Assembly (NCBI RefSeq): GCF_964355755.1
Contig: NC_092674.1
Coordinates: 18,984,501-19,048,500 of the forward strand
Source of the DNA: Antedon mediterranea
Taxonomy: Eukaryota; Echinodermata; Crinoidea; Comatulida; Antedonidae
Direction: 5' to 3'
DNA: 64,000 nt
Below the pieces are notes generated by a model. That model searched no databases, had not been told where the DNA came from, and saw only the letters and a list, made by a program, of their open reading frames with translations. Below are positions 12,216 to 24,629 of the stretch, piece after piece; the first letter of the stretch is position 1, and every line of letters starts with the position of its first letter. The position numbers were made by a program, and so were the translations under genes.

Positions 12216-12671
12216 ACTGTATGAGGTTAACATTTATGATCATAAAACTTTTTCAATCCAAAATATGCTCTTTGATAAAATGTAACCTAATTGTAAATGC
12301 CATGTACCTGTATTAATAATCCAGGAAACACGCATTGATATTATATATATATTTGAGTTTCTATAAACACACGGTACTTAAATTATTCATAGTAGGCCTA
12401 CTACGGGTATAGAAAATGTGTCAATCAGTACCTTGTAATGATTATTGATATATACAGTATACTAGACATCACTATTCAAAACAATCCTTTAATGGTAACA
12501 CGCAGCTGACCCCGAGTGAGTGAGTATGCGAGTGAGTCACTGCCTGAATATTGGTAATGCGGCTAATCTTCACTGCATAAATGCGTCAAGAATCATAAAT
12601 TAGGAATTGCGGCAAATGCTATAGAAGATAGCGCAATCCTAGATTACACTTTCATTAACTCTGCACAAACG

Positions 12672-14265
12672 TTATTGATCTTGTAACTGTGCCATTTTAG
12701 ATTGTCGTTGTGCCTGTAAGGTTTGTGCACGCCGTGTATGCTGTGGGTGAATTGGCTGCCTGTATCGAGTATTGGCATCAAATCGTTTTCCCTTTTCCAT
12801 ATTAATAGATTTATTTTCTTTAGGTGGATATCCACCTACCTTGTATGTGCGTCTCTTTGCACTATAATAACCGTGTTGTGTCCGACGACTTGCCATAATA
12901 TTGTTGTATCTACTCCTGTCATTAAGCATAGACATCATGTCCTGTCGTGTCCAAATTTTCTTGAATAACTTTTTTTTGGACTCCACAAGTAGTTTGCACT
13001 CATAAGATGACCCAACTCTAGGTTGATACTCTACCCAATGAAAATCACGTCCTTGTGACTTTTGGTATTGCGTGGACACGCATTCAGTAAATACTTGATT
13101 CAGCATTTCTTTGAACATCGACAAATCCTCTTGAAAATTCTCGCCATACTCTTTCACTTGTTTCCACAAGGTACGATTGAAATGATTGTACATCATTGTG
13201 TCTACAGCGTTCCATGAACGTATTTTTTCTCGTAGAAGTTCCGGTAAAGTTTCAACTTGTGGTCGTCTATTTTTAGCAATGTACAATATATCGCTCCACG
13301 TCCAGCACATTTTCTTGCGTAGAACAAGTAAAGACTCGTTTAAGTATTCTGTAAGTAAAACTACAGTAATTTCTCGTCCTAACCGGTCTATAAATTTCTG
13401 CACCATATTTGTGTTCATATGGTATTTGTGATCCAATCCTAGATCGAAAGCCTGATTATTTCGTGCATAGTACCACCGTAGCCCCATTGAATTTTCCCAT
13501 GACATTAACTTCAAACGGTCGCGGTATTGATTAGGCTTCTTTAAGAAATGTTCTAGCTTATCTTTGGTTGTGTTAAATTTTCGTCTTTCATTAATTGGGA
13601 ATGCATCATCGAATTGGAAATGAGAAAAGGCAGACTCAAATTGACTACCTGGATCTCGTATAATTGAAATATACTTAGTGTTTGGTTTCATAAATGAGTC
13701 CATAGCATGTCGATTGTACCTAACATGTATTGCTATAATATTATATTTATAATTGTTATAATCTCTCATCTTTACACCAATAGGTGGAAGAAATTTTAGC
13801 CTTGGTGAATCTTTCGTAACATTATAATAAACTAAATGGCCGTTATGCCGACTGTGTTTGTTCATAACAAATGATAATCGGTTGTGGTATCCATACCGAT
13901 TTATAAGATGTCCTAATGTTGTACTCCCCGTCTTATGCGTCTTAATAAATGCAACATTGGTTTTTGAAGGAGAGCAGTTCGAAGTTGTTCCATAATTCGC
14001 CCAAAGTTTAGAGCGGGCAAACACGCCTAGCGTGGTATTTCTAGAAACAACTGTGTTACTGTGTTCTGATTTTGATTCAAGATTGGTCTTGTTATAAAAA
14101 GTCCTATCCGTTACACTGTTGTTGGTTTTGTTGGAAGCAAATCTCATGGTACCATTCTCTCTTAGTCGCAAGTTTCCTTCATGTGAAAATGTGTTTAATT
14201 CCCTTCTTTCTATTACGTCGGTGCCACCAACTTCTGACCGATAATTCTTTGCCAAAGCTCGTCCA
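12672..14265 (-). CDS. Galactose-3-O-sulfotransferase-like protein, last exon
   Basis: About 530 residues in one uninterrupted frame. The family transfers sulfate from PAPS to the 3-OH of galactose on glycolipids or glycoproteins in the Golgi lumen. The 5'-phosphosulfate-binding loop is VAFIKTHKTGSTTLGHLI (about residues 101-118 from the first TTG-aligned residue). The 3'-phosphate-binding segment is YISIIRDPGSQFESAFSHF (about 195-213). Both match Gal3ST (galactosylceramide sulfotransferase-type) motifs. The Asn-rich stretch before the fold (several N-x-S/T sites) fits a lumenal stem. No ATG opens the frame: GGACGAGCT directly follows a pyrimidine-rich tract ending TTTTAG, so 14265 is a splice acceptor. 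The exon with the start and the type II membrane anchor lies upstream and was not found. The basic C-terminal tail (after about residue 430) is longer than in human Gal3STs of about 420-490 residues. The acceptor sugar cannot be assigned. Confidence 0.88.
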
Positions 14266-14299
14266 CTAAAAGAAACAATAATATAATAATATAATATAT

Positions 14300-15570
14300 A
14301 TATATAAACACAACAGGCATATAAATAAATTCCAAACCGCCCGGTGATACACTGAAAATTATTTAATTAATTTTTGAAACGATAAAGATATATATAATAT
14401 AAACACATTAGGCAATGAACATTAATTCGAAACCGCCCGGTGATATACTGAAATATATAGACTCGAACTCGGACCGCCTGCTTGATATGCAGATGTCCTA
14501 ACCATTAGACCACTGGGGCTTTCATGGTATTGTTCAAACTCGATCGGATAGCGACTCTATAACATTTCGGCGTGGTACAGCGGAACGCGTGTTTTTTTTT
14601 CCAGGACGAACGTGGGCAGAAGTCATGAATAATTCATTACCTTACTTATTTTCTATTATAAAGAATTGAAAGATAGCTGATCTACTTCCTAAATATACTA
14701 AACCTAACCCTCTAAATAATCTCTCTCAACTATTAAAAAAAACATGTTCATGAAAGAACTCGAACCGAGGGCTTCAGCGTAATAGGTTAAAGCCTTTACC
14801 ACTAGACCAAACATTTCGGTTGGCAAAGGTTGTTTACACTAATTATTTAATCTCTCTGCATTCTTATATAGCGCCCTCTATAATGTTCCCTATTATGTCA
14901 TAATTAATCATGAATTATTCATGAATTCTGCCCACGTTCGTCCTGGAAAAAAAAATTACACCAGCGGAACAGCAGTAGTCCTCAGTTGTACGCACGCGCA
15001 CCAGAGATCAAATTGATACGCCCTCATCTTTCAGTATTTTTATTCACGAGGCGGGATCTCCGAAGAGGTACTTTTATATATAAACACATTAGGCAATGAA
15101 CATTAATTCTAAACCGCCCGGTGATATAGGCCTACTGAAATTTAATTAATTAATTTGAAACGATAAAGATGAGGAAGTCTGTGAGAATGAGAAAAAGTGT
15201 CCCCAACCGAGACCCGAACTCGGACCGCCTGCTTGATATGCAGATGTCCTAACCATTAGACCAGAGATCAGAGATGTCCTAACCATTTCATGGTATTGTT
15301 CAAACTCGATTGGATAGCGACTCTTTAACATTCTCGGCGTGGTACGGCGCGCGGAACAGCACTAGTCCTCAGTTGTACGCACGCGCACCAGAGATCAAAT
15401 TGATACGCCCTCATCTTTCAGTATTTTTATTCACGAGGCGGGATCTCCGAAGAGATACTTTTATATATATAAACACATTAGGCAATGAACATTAATTCTA
15501 AACCGCCCGGTGATATACTGAAATTTAATTAATTAATTCGAAACGATAAAGATGAGGAAATCTGTGAGAA
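14300..15570. repeat. Tandem tRNA-like repeat cluster
   Basis: The block ACCGCCCGGTGATA recurs near 14338, 14435, 15114 and 15506, each time after a variant of AACACATTAGGCAATGAACA. Two units also carry a minus-strand tRNA-like segment (about 14463-14515 and 15205-15262). Read on the minus strand it has an A-box-like TGGTCTAATGGTTAGGAC and a B-box-like GGTCCGAGTTCGAGTC. Downstream both share ACGCCCTCATCTTTCAGTAT. This looks like a tandemly duplicated tRNA-derived SINE-like unit; one unit is split by the insertion at 14587-14961. Confidence 0.7.
14587..14961. mobile_element. 375-bp Mutator-like MITE with tRNA-like core
   Basis: Its inverted termini share CCAGGACGAACGTGGGCAGA and, further in, TCATGAATAATTCAT. 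Direct repeats of CAGCGGAAC flank it (14578-14586 and 14962-14970), a 9-bp target-site duplication. The neighbouring undisrupted repeat unit (about 15346) reads GCGGAACAGCACTAG, which shows the empty site. The 9-bp duplication suggests Mutator. Inside, about 14757-14815 read on the minus strand has TGGTCTAGTGGTAAAGGC and CGGTTCGAGTTC, A- and B-box-like, so a tRNA-derived sequence sits between the TIRs. Confidence 0.75.
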
Positions 15571-18500
15571 TGAGAATATAATAATAATATATATAGGCCT
15601 ATATATTAATTGATAACTCTTAATGATAATATATATATATATATATTAATTGCACATCGACTGACAAAATGTTATAATGACTTTTACTTTTCGATTTTTT
15701 TTTTCTATTCGAGGTTTTTTACAAACGCCCCGAGGTACCATCAACGTCCGGATGTCCGAGTACCTTAACACGACTATAAAAACGACCTTGAATTCAAATA
15801 CGCAAGATACACAACATTGCGGTAAATTATTTCAGATAATATTCCCTTATTTATCACACGTTTGTGTTTTTTTACCTATGCTTTCCTGTTTATTGATGTC
15901 CCTAATTTGGGTTTTTGCTGGTAGACACTTGTGTATCTAGTATGTGTATATCTTAACATAGATTCTAAGTAGGCCTACAGTAAATCCCTTTGTTCATTGA
16001 TATGCTAATTTAGTGTCCAAGGTTATGTATGTGGGTTGCATTTAATTTGTATTATATTTTTAATTTGGTTTTTAAGAGGGTGGTTTTATCGAATTTCCGT
16101 TTTTTTTCCTGTTCTAATCTAGTCTACCTTTATTTTTATACTTTTATATTTTTATATTGCATGTTTAAATGTTTTAAGGATGCACCATTATTATGTGTGC
16201 CGCTGTTCAAAAAGCGTTTTCCGAATAAATTATTATTATATAACCAGTATAGCCGCTTGTTTGTGTTATATTTTACATCTTTCCGTACACAGGATGTTTT
16301 TCAATAATGTCATTGTCTTTAAAGTACTCTTTCTACTTTAGCGACATTGGAATAATAAAATATTATTTATTTACAAACCATGAGTTGGTAGCAATCATAT
16401 TTGGTCTTAACTATCTCGTTATTTTCATGATTTTCATACACAATTATGTTTCCACTAAGGTATTACCTTAATTATACACAAACACTCATTTAAACAGTTT
16501 GTTTTTCCGCGGAGTTTTACAACTATTACTACTATAGTATTGTGTTCAATATTAAAAATGTTTCTTATCAATTTTTAATAAGAATTAATCCAATGCTTTA
16601 ATAATTATTGGGCCTGTAAGTTGTACGTAACATCCACTCATATTTGAATTTTTTTGTACAAATCAGGAAACTATTTATTCTGTGTGGCATTTGAAATTCT
16701 ATAGACCTCAATTGATCTAATTGAAATTATAGCAGCGTTGCAATACCAAATTTCTTATTTATTGTACGCCAGCTAATGTAAAAGACGTGGTTATAACGTA
16801 TCACACTGATTTTATAATGAGGTAGAGGATCGAGTCTATTTCTAAAAGGTTAAAAGTGCAATTTTAAGCATATGCTGTTATTGTTCGCAATGGGTGTCAG
16901 TCGCAAAGTCACCAATGGTTACATGGTTGAATTGGAAGTGTAAAAACGTAAAAATGGTATTTAAAAAATGTATTCTGTAAAATAGTTTAAGGCTAAGCCT
17001 AACATTACAAAATTGCAAATTTTCACATTCAGTCGTCCATGTGTAGGCCTACCGGTATTGCATCTAATTGTGTTCTGTACTGATGTCGTTTTGGCTGTTG
17101 TTAACAATTTCTCCCCACCACTTCCTTTTTTTTTTAAATAGGAGGTGAAAAAGACAGAATTACTTCAAACAATTCAAAATTGAACCCACGATTTGCAATT
17201 CACCTAGATATTAATAAATTTTAGGATTTTATAAAATCACGAATATGTCACTTGCAATAATTTGGTAATGTTTATAGTTTTTATAATTCAAGGATTGTGG
17301 TACGTCAGCCGCAGGGTGTGGTATGGTAATTACGTTGAAATAATATGGTAATTACGTTGAGCGTTAAGCCAGTTGAATCGCGTAGGCCTATAACCAGAAT
17401 TCTTCTAATACAAAATATGTTAATTGGACTGACCAGGGAGTTGTTATTATCAAATAACTGACCAAATAAATAGTGTGTACTGTACGTGCGCTAGGAAAAT
17501 GTAAAAAATTGCATCCCCAGTCGTCCTGATCGTCCGGCAGAGAGGACCCGGACAAATATGACAGAATTAATCATCTCATTTACAACATTTCAGATGATGA
17601 ATCTGCATTATGTTCAAATGCTCATTGAAATTATTCAACAGTAGTACACTCAACAATTTATAAGAAGCTTGCCCGTCGGTTACAAAAAGGCCTGACCCGA
17701 CATAAAAGACGAAGTCTTGGCCCGACAATGAAACAAAAAGACGAGCTAAATAATAAAAACTACCTCTGATGTAAATTTATATTGAACGATGAATGGTGTA
17801 AGCAGCGCATTGATTTATTCTTTCAAATCGCGGCACTAAATAATTCAGCATTATGATTGTACTATTTGTTTTTATATTATCTTGATTTGTCTTGATTTGA
17901 TTAATTTTCTTAGGCAGCACTGGAAGGAAAAATAACCGTCTCTATAGGTGTATTCTCCGTCCCTCGAAAATACCCTCAGACAACACTACGGCAGGCCTAG
18001 GCCTACTCCAAAGGACAATACCCACAAAACCAATTTACACACAATGACAACACTACACACACATTACTCCTTCTTTAACCTGACGTCCTGGGATGAGTAA
18101 CTGTTTTAGAGTATAGAGGTGTATACTGTGTCCGTGTGGTAATTATGTTTGGGAGATAGGCCTACACCATAAATATTTCCGACATAATTAACAAGATGGG
18201 CGAATCAAGTTATTCCTGCCATTACCCAACACTTAACTTACATAATAGGTGCTGGCAACATACGTCTGTCACTATCAGGGAAGACTTCGTTTGTGCTTCG
18301 ATAAAGGTTGAAAGGTGGTAGTGGTACAACGTACGACGAAGAAGAGTTGTAAATGTATAAACTGGTAAATGTTAATAAAATACATCCAATTAGAAGCAAC
18401 TGTACCTTGAAATATTGAAATGTAAATGAAAAATTAAATCTATTAGCATTTTTCTACGAATAGTTTAGTATGTATATATCGTATATTTCATTTCATTTAT

Positions 18501-20720
18501 TTTGTCTCACATAAAAAAAAAAGACAAACAATAAAGAGAGAAGGATTCCCAAAAGCGAACTAAATCAAACTATCAAGTGGGACTCCATATAAATATAAAA
18601 TATAAAGAACATCGGAAGATTTTAAATCAAAAGAGGTAGGCCTATATCACGGGACAGTTAAATGAATCAATTCAACCTGTATTCAATACCTAATTTGGTA
18701 GTTCAAAATTACGAAATAACTATCTTAAACTACACGCTGTATGGATTTATATGTCAGTTGTGATTCTACTTTGTTTTGGCAAATCTGTATCAGATCAAAT
18801 TCAGATATAGATGACGTTTAGACCCATTTATTCATGACATTTAAATTTTATTGTGTTTTTAATTCAATTCAGTTGATGTTAAGGATGGCCTGTGTACCAG
18901 CACCTATCTCACTAATCACCATGACAATAATAGTTCCCATTATGTAACCCTAGATCTTATCATGGAGAAATTAGTATATATACAGACATTTATATTTTGC
19001 AAAAAGTGGGATGTCACCAAAAGAAAATACATGAAAAACAAAACAGTAAACAATGAGTGGCTCGGTTTACACGGTCTGTACATTATCATCGGTAAGTTCT
19101 GTAATGGTAATTGAGACAAAAACAGCTGAGCCACCTAAATTCAATTATTTCGAATTGAATTGATATGCATAGTAGGCCTACTCCTAATAGATGAATGAGC
19201 ACAATTAAACATGTGAAACATTAAGATATAGGGCGCACTGTTGGATGGTTCTTTTTCAACAGGGAATGCCGTCAGAGTTTCTATAAAAAATCAAATCACT
19301 ACTGAAAGAAATTGTTAATATTCCTTAAGTAAGATCATTCTATAGGCTAATTGTTTAAATTTCAATCATCTTTGAAGAGGGAACCATCTAGTTAAGCCCA
19401 GTAGGTTAAATTATTCAGGGCTCTTTAATAAAAATACATCATTAGGCAAACAATAATGAAAAACTCGCAACAACAAATAAATATATCATAGCCTATTATA
19501 TTTCGGAGAGAATAATACAATAGCATACACATCTAGCACACAAATATTATATCATGTAGCCTGATTATAATATAATTACCTTTCTTCTCATCATTTCCAA
19601 TGATTCTGGAGGAAGGTTTTTAGCATCCCAGGATATCCAGTTCAGTTGAATAATTCGTCAGAGAAATTCCTCAATCAGGCAGCACCCAAAAAAGGCAAAT
19701 CTACAGAATCTCGCTTGTTAATCTATACATTAGATATTCGGAATTCATTACTCGGTTTAAAAAAAGAAATGGAACACTGAGTAGGTCTACTCTTAGCTAC
19801 TATGTGTACTGAGCAAGTTGGCACACTATTGAGATAAATCCCTTTCAATATCGGATAGTGGCTGACTTTCGAACATTAATATGCAGCAAATATACTGCAA
19901 TCTGATTGGTTGAAATAATATTATCTTCCTATAGGATGTCGTTGAATAAAATAATATGGTTGAAAGGGAAAGAACAATTTTCTGATTATAAAATATTGTA
20001 GATAGTGATGTTTGTTTACTAAACGTTTTTTAACGAGCTTTATAAGAAATACGCCAGCAAATAAATATATTTAAAAAAAGTGTTGGAGCCGATATTGAAT
20101 TATTGCGACCTATGCAAGCAATAATTATACTGTGTATAAATTGCAAAACATGTTGGTACCTGGTTCATTTTGTTTTTGTAAGCAGAGCGAGGTTTCTCGA
20201 TCCTGTTGTCGAAATAATATACAGTACCTAGTATTATAATCATGAATTTTCTGAAACAGAAAATGTATCTTAAATGATTGGCGTACTAAGAAAAAAGCCC
20301 CGATAAAAAAATATTAAAGTAAAAATTCAGAGAGAGCTTAAAGTTCAGAGAGGGCTTACAAATATATTTTCTACGTAATACTGTCACCGTCTAATAAAGT
20401 TATATGTATGTTAACCTTGACCTCTTCTTCTTCCAACTAAAGTTCAATGACCTTTTATACATTTACGCCCTCTTACGACGAAAGTAACATAGCTTCACAG
20501 ACGTTATAAAACCTTCAAATTATTTTGGTACGGAATGGTTTCATTTCAAAATGTCATTTTCATTTATTTATTTGACCAAAAAACCATAATATAAAATAAA
20601 AACAGATGAATTGGTCAGGGACCGCTAGTAATATCAGAATTACTATAACTACAAGAGTCAGCAGTCCCATGGTCTTAACTAAAATAAATTTACAATAAAG
20701 AATATAACTTAGACGTGTAG
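15571..20720. other. Gene-poor spacer
   Basis: No exon chain with recognisable protein similarity was found. It contains AT dinucleotide runs (15575-15660), scattered TAGGCCTA, and what look like LINE 3' untranslated remnants on the minus strand (about 18488-18600, ending in ATTTCATTT repeats; also about 20545-20700). Open frames at 15677-16307 translate to low-complexity Phe/Leu-rich peptides. Confidence 0.5.
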
Positions 20721-20856
20721 GCCTATATTTATTTATTTATTTTATTTTCAATCTTTCTACATAGCAAAAAAACAAACATATAAGTATAACAGGAGAGTAG
20801 CGGAAAAGCACAAGTATAAAACTGTCATCTTGTGATGTGCTCGACCAGCCCCTGTC

Positions 20857-20923
20857 AACTTGAACGATACAATAAAACCGACATTTAACCGTTAAATGTC
20901 GGTTTTATTGTATCGTTCAAGTT
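20857..20923. repeat. Perfect 33-bp-arm hairpin
   Basis: Positions 20857-20889 (AACTTGAACGATACAATAAA onward) are exactly complementary to 20891-20923 around one base at 20890. The right arm of foldback 2 has only one copy of this sequence (near 24445-24475), so the second copy on the left arose by a local inverted duplication. Confidence 0.9.
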
Positions 20924-21014
20924 ATTTAGAAAAATTTAGAAAAATACATAGAAAAATATGGTATACTAAAATGTTAACAAAAGTGTTATAAAAATGCAAT
21001 TGCTATCTGAACAA

Positions 21015-21210
21015 TCTGATTGTGTAAAAGTTAAAAATTCTGATTGTATAAAAGTTAAAAATTCTGATTGTATAAATGTTAAAAATTATGAATGTATAAA
21101 AGTTAAAAATTCTGATTGTATAAAAGTTAAATTCTGATTGTATAAAAGTTAAAAATTCTGATTGTATAAAAGTTAAAAATTCTGATTGTATAAAAGTTAA
21201 AAATTCAAAG
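21015..21210 (+). repeat. 24-bp tandem array, left arm of foldback 2
   Basis: About eight units built on AATTCTGATTGTATAAAAGTT with occasional changes (TATGAATG, ATGTT) and one shortened unit. The mirrored array is at about 24155-24362 and shares the variants. Confidence 0.9.
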
Positions 21211-22319
21211 TAGGTACAATCATGTTAATAAAAATATGAAAACATTTTTGAACATTTTAGGAAACCGTACTATCCCTGAGTATTTAAAAGCATCAGTACG
21301 CGCTCTACCATGATGAAAGGTGAGTATATCTAGGTGTCGATTATTAACTAAAAAAGAATCAACATCATTATTCACTCATAAAATCAGATCGTGGAGAAAT
21401 TATTATATTGGCAATGAATGTCATGTTTAAGAAATCACGCCTATTCTCTACTGACATTAGACCTATAGCTCCTTTCTTCTATCTATATAATGTTGATCTA
21501 AATAACCTTTCTTTAAGATCATGCAGGTAGCTCTCCTCTGAACGGATTCTAGCATATTTATATGTTTTTTACGGTACACCCACCACACTGGAGAACAATA
21601 ATATAAGCACGGCAGCACAAGTGTCTATGCAAAAAAAAAACAACACCACAATTATTATATAATACAACTAGGAAAAATGAAATATCGGGAGGTTTTATGA
21701 AACTATAGAGGTTGCTATAATACATCAAACCACAGAGAGCGCTATGAAATACCTAAACATATTGGCATTGCCGATATTTAGAGTAGTGAATTTATACCTG
21801 GACAAATAAGTATCAAGAGAATTGCTCTCACAAACGCAACACAATACGATGCTGTAAGCTACTTGTGGACATTGGTAGGCCTACCACGAGAATTTATTGA
21901 ATTAAAAGAATCCGAAGCCAATTCGGAGTACGGCCATGTCACTCCTGTAAAATGATGCCTTCAAATGTATCTCGAATAGGCCTACTTGAAGTTGTAGAGA
22001 CACTACAAAATACAAATGACAAAGCAAAAGCGATAGAATAATGCGTTTATAAGAGTTATACTTGAAGCAAACAGACATATTAAATAATCTTTTAGGCCTA
22101 AGTAATACAAGGTATGCCTACAATAGGCTAAGACTACGGTACAGCTGTTTACTGACTACCTGATTTTGGTTGAAAAAACAATTTGCACATTTGTAGAATC
22201 TCATTTTCACATTTAACGTCAAAACTGATCGTTTTTTACATTTAACGCCGTGATGTTTGCACATTAGTGGATTAGCCTATACATTTTTACAGTTGCACAT
22301 TTCACGCCTCAACAATCCC

Positions 22320-22965
22320 CTTCCTGCCACCGGACTAAACGTGCCAAGAGCGAATACTTTACTAACACGATTGAGGAAAATAAGAAAGACTCAAACAAAT
22401 TATGGAAACAACTGAAATCATTAGGTTACAAAAATGAAAGTAAGTGTTCGTCTAGAATTGTACTTCTAACCATTTTAATTCATTTTTCAAAAGTGTTGCA
22501 TCCTTACTTGGCACGTAAACTTCCTAATACTACTATTAGGACATTTGACACCGTGTCAATAAAATTTAAAAGGTACAATGAGAACAAGAGATTAGATAAA
22601 AAGAAAATGAGTTTATCACCTGTATCAGAAGAGTTTTTATTCAAGACTCCAAAGTTTAAATATTTGTAAGAGTACAGGACTAGATGTCTGCCAGATTCTT
22701 ACGTGACGGTGCAAAATGTAGGCCTACTCAAAGGTCCAATAGTATTTCCTCCAATAATGTTCCTGATGACTTTAAAATTTCCCCAGTCCACCCGCTTTTT
22801 AAAAATAAAAATAAATGTGTCACCAACTTTAGACCAATCAGCATTTTAAGTGTTTTAAGTTCTTGAAAGAGCAGTTCATGTTCAAATCGAAAAATACCTT
22901 AAAGATAATAACACAATGTTCGAATTTCAGTCAGAATTTAAAAAACAAGGCCATATAGATGGCTG
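22320..22965 (+). mobile_element. LINE reverse-transcriptase remnant in foldback 2
   Basis: One frame reads KKDSNKLWKQLKSLGYK, the linker seen before the RT domain of many LINEs. Further on come VPDDFKISPVHPLFKNK, FRPISILSVLS and, after a frameshift, VHVQIEKYLKDNNTMFEFQS. These are RT domain blocks in the right order. Stops and frameshifts make it dead. It is cut off at 22968 by the MITE copy. Confidence 0.75.
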
Positions 22966-22967
22966 CA

Positions 22968-23575
22968 GTCGCGTGCTCAAGTTAGTGTTTACCGACCGAC
23001 CGACAAACCTACCAACCGATCGACCAACCAACCGAAATTGCTGAATATTTTTAAAAATAATGAAAATGTTTAAAAACATTTATATTGTTTTAATTTACAC
23101 GTGCGTAGCCTGTCACTTTTGACGTGCTCGTATAATGTAATTTCGAGTTGAAAAGTAAGTCAAGAAAACATAAATCTGGCAAAAAGAGTCCGTATTAACG
23201 TTTAACGCGCAGTACGCGTGCAAAAATCTGCGCACTCATGGCAATTTTTTAAACGCTTAAAATTGCCTGAAACGTACTCTTATTTCATCGAAAAAATTGT
23301 TTAAGCGCGCGTACGCATGAGTTACATGCGCTACGCACGTAATTGTATTGCCATATGAAGATTTATGCCCTGAAATTTATGACTACCACATTTTATTTAA
23401 TTGTGATTCATGCTTGTGAAGATATGATTAAAAACGTGATTTCGTTAAATCGTGCGTAGACCGCGTAATTTTTTAATGCGCACCGTGAAAACATAACCAC
23501 ATCGATTCCTGTCCATAAGGAATATATACTGTGAAAAATTGACTTAGCTGGATGAAACTGATATCAAGGTAAGGT
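22968..23575 (+). mobile_element. Truncated Harbinger-like MITE copy
   Basis: It starts at the terminal GTCGCGTGC and a run of CCGACCGACC. It then follows the sequence of the element at 27655-28430 in inverse orientation (ACGTGCGTAGCCTGTCACTT, CTGCGCACTCATGGCAAT, ACCACATCGATTCCTG, GATATCAAGGTAAGGT). The far terminal repeat is missing. It lies directly against the LINE RT remnant, probably an insertion into it. Confidence 0.75.
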
Positions 23576-24154
23576 AATCATTTTATTTCCCACACACTCG
23601 TAAGTTATGGAAAAAGAAAACATTATATGCATTGTATGGAAGGAGACTATTTAAGTTAAGACAATAACTTTAAGTCACCTTAAACTGAAACACGACTTAA
23701 AGAATAGTTTAAAGTCATCTAAATCATACTTCTTAAACAAAATTAAAAGTAAAAATAAAAATACCAGGTATAAATTACAACATAATACACACAATGTAAG
23801 TAAGTTAAATTATTGCAGAAACTTAAGTACTGTATTCAGAGACCAAAGATTTCTTTACGCAATGTTTAAAGCTATTTAAAGAGAATTTGTTTTTCAAGTT
23901 ATCAGAGAGCTTATTCCATATAATTGACCATAATAAAAAATAGAACCACATTTAATACTTAATTACGTACATAATTTTAAAAAGAAAATCTAGTATTATA
24001 ATGATAACGTTCAGAAGCTCTGTTAAAAAGGTTAATAATCAGAATGATCAGAAACAATCTTATTGAAGAGTCGTTTTTTAAGTTTAAACACAGTTTAAAG
24101 CAACATTTTATAGATTTTTAACTTTTCATATTTTCATTAACATGATTGTACCTA

Positions 24155-24362
24155 CTTTGAATTTTTAACTTTTTAACTTTTATACAATCAGAATTTTTAA
24201 CTTTTATACAATCAGAATTTTTAACTTTTATACAATCAGAATTTAACTTTTATACAATCAGAATTTTTTACTTTTATACATTCATAATTTTTAACTTTTA
24301 TTCAATCAGAATTTTTAACTTTTATACAATCAGAATTTTTAACTTTTACACAATCAGATTAT
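24155..24362 (-). repeat. 24-bp tandem array, right arm of foldback 2
   Basis: Units of AACTTTTATACAATCAGAAT in inverse orientation to 21015-21210, including the same shortened unit (ATCAGAATTTAACTTTT) and the ACATTCATAATTTTTAAC variant. Confidence 0.9.
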
Positions 24363-24629
24363 TCAGATAGCAATTGCATTTTTATAACACTTTTGTTAAC
24401 ATTTTATTATACCTTATTTTTCTATGTTTTTTTCTAAATTTGTTAAATGTCGGTTTTATTGTATCATTCAAGTTGACAGGGGCTGGTCAAGCACATCACA
24501 AGATGACAGTTTTATACTTTTGCTTTTCCGCTACTCCCCTGTTATACTTATATGTTTGTTTTTTTGCTATGTAGAAAGATTGAAAATAAATAAATAAATA
24601 AAATAATGTGAGAAGGTAAAATATTATTA

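Larger units (their letters stand above)
20727..24605. mobile_element. Foldback transposon 2, about 3.9 kb
   Basis: Two arms of about 500 bp (about 20727-21255 and 24112-24605) are inverted copies. They share CAATCTTTCTACATAGC, GTGATGTGCT, AGCCCCTGTCAACTTGAA and AAAACCGACATTTAA. Closer to the loop each has an array of a 24-bp AT-rich unit, then GTAGGTACAATCATGTTAAT. The termini are TTTATTTATT-rich, so the exact ends and target duplication cannot be fixed. The loop has no transposase; it carries a LINE remnant and a MITE copy. The arms are unrelated in sequence to foldback 1 but arranged similarly. Confidence 0.75.

Noticed and set aside
14458-15262. Functional tRNA genes in the repeat cluster
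   Set aside because: The implied anticodon loop and acceptor stem are not those of a standard tRNA, and the units are tandem repeats, so tRNA-derived repeat is the better reading.
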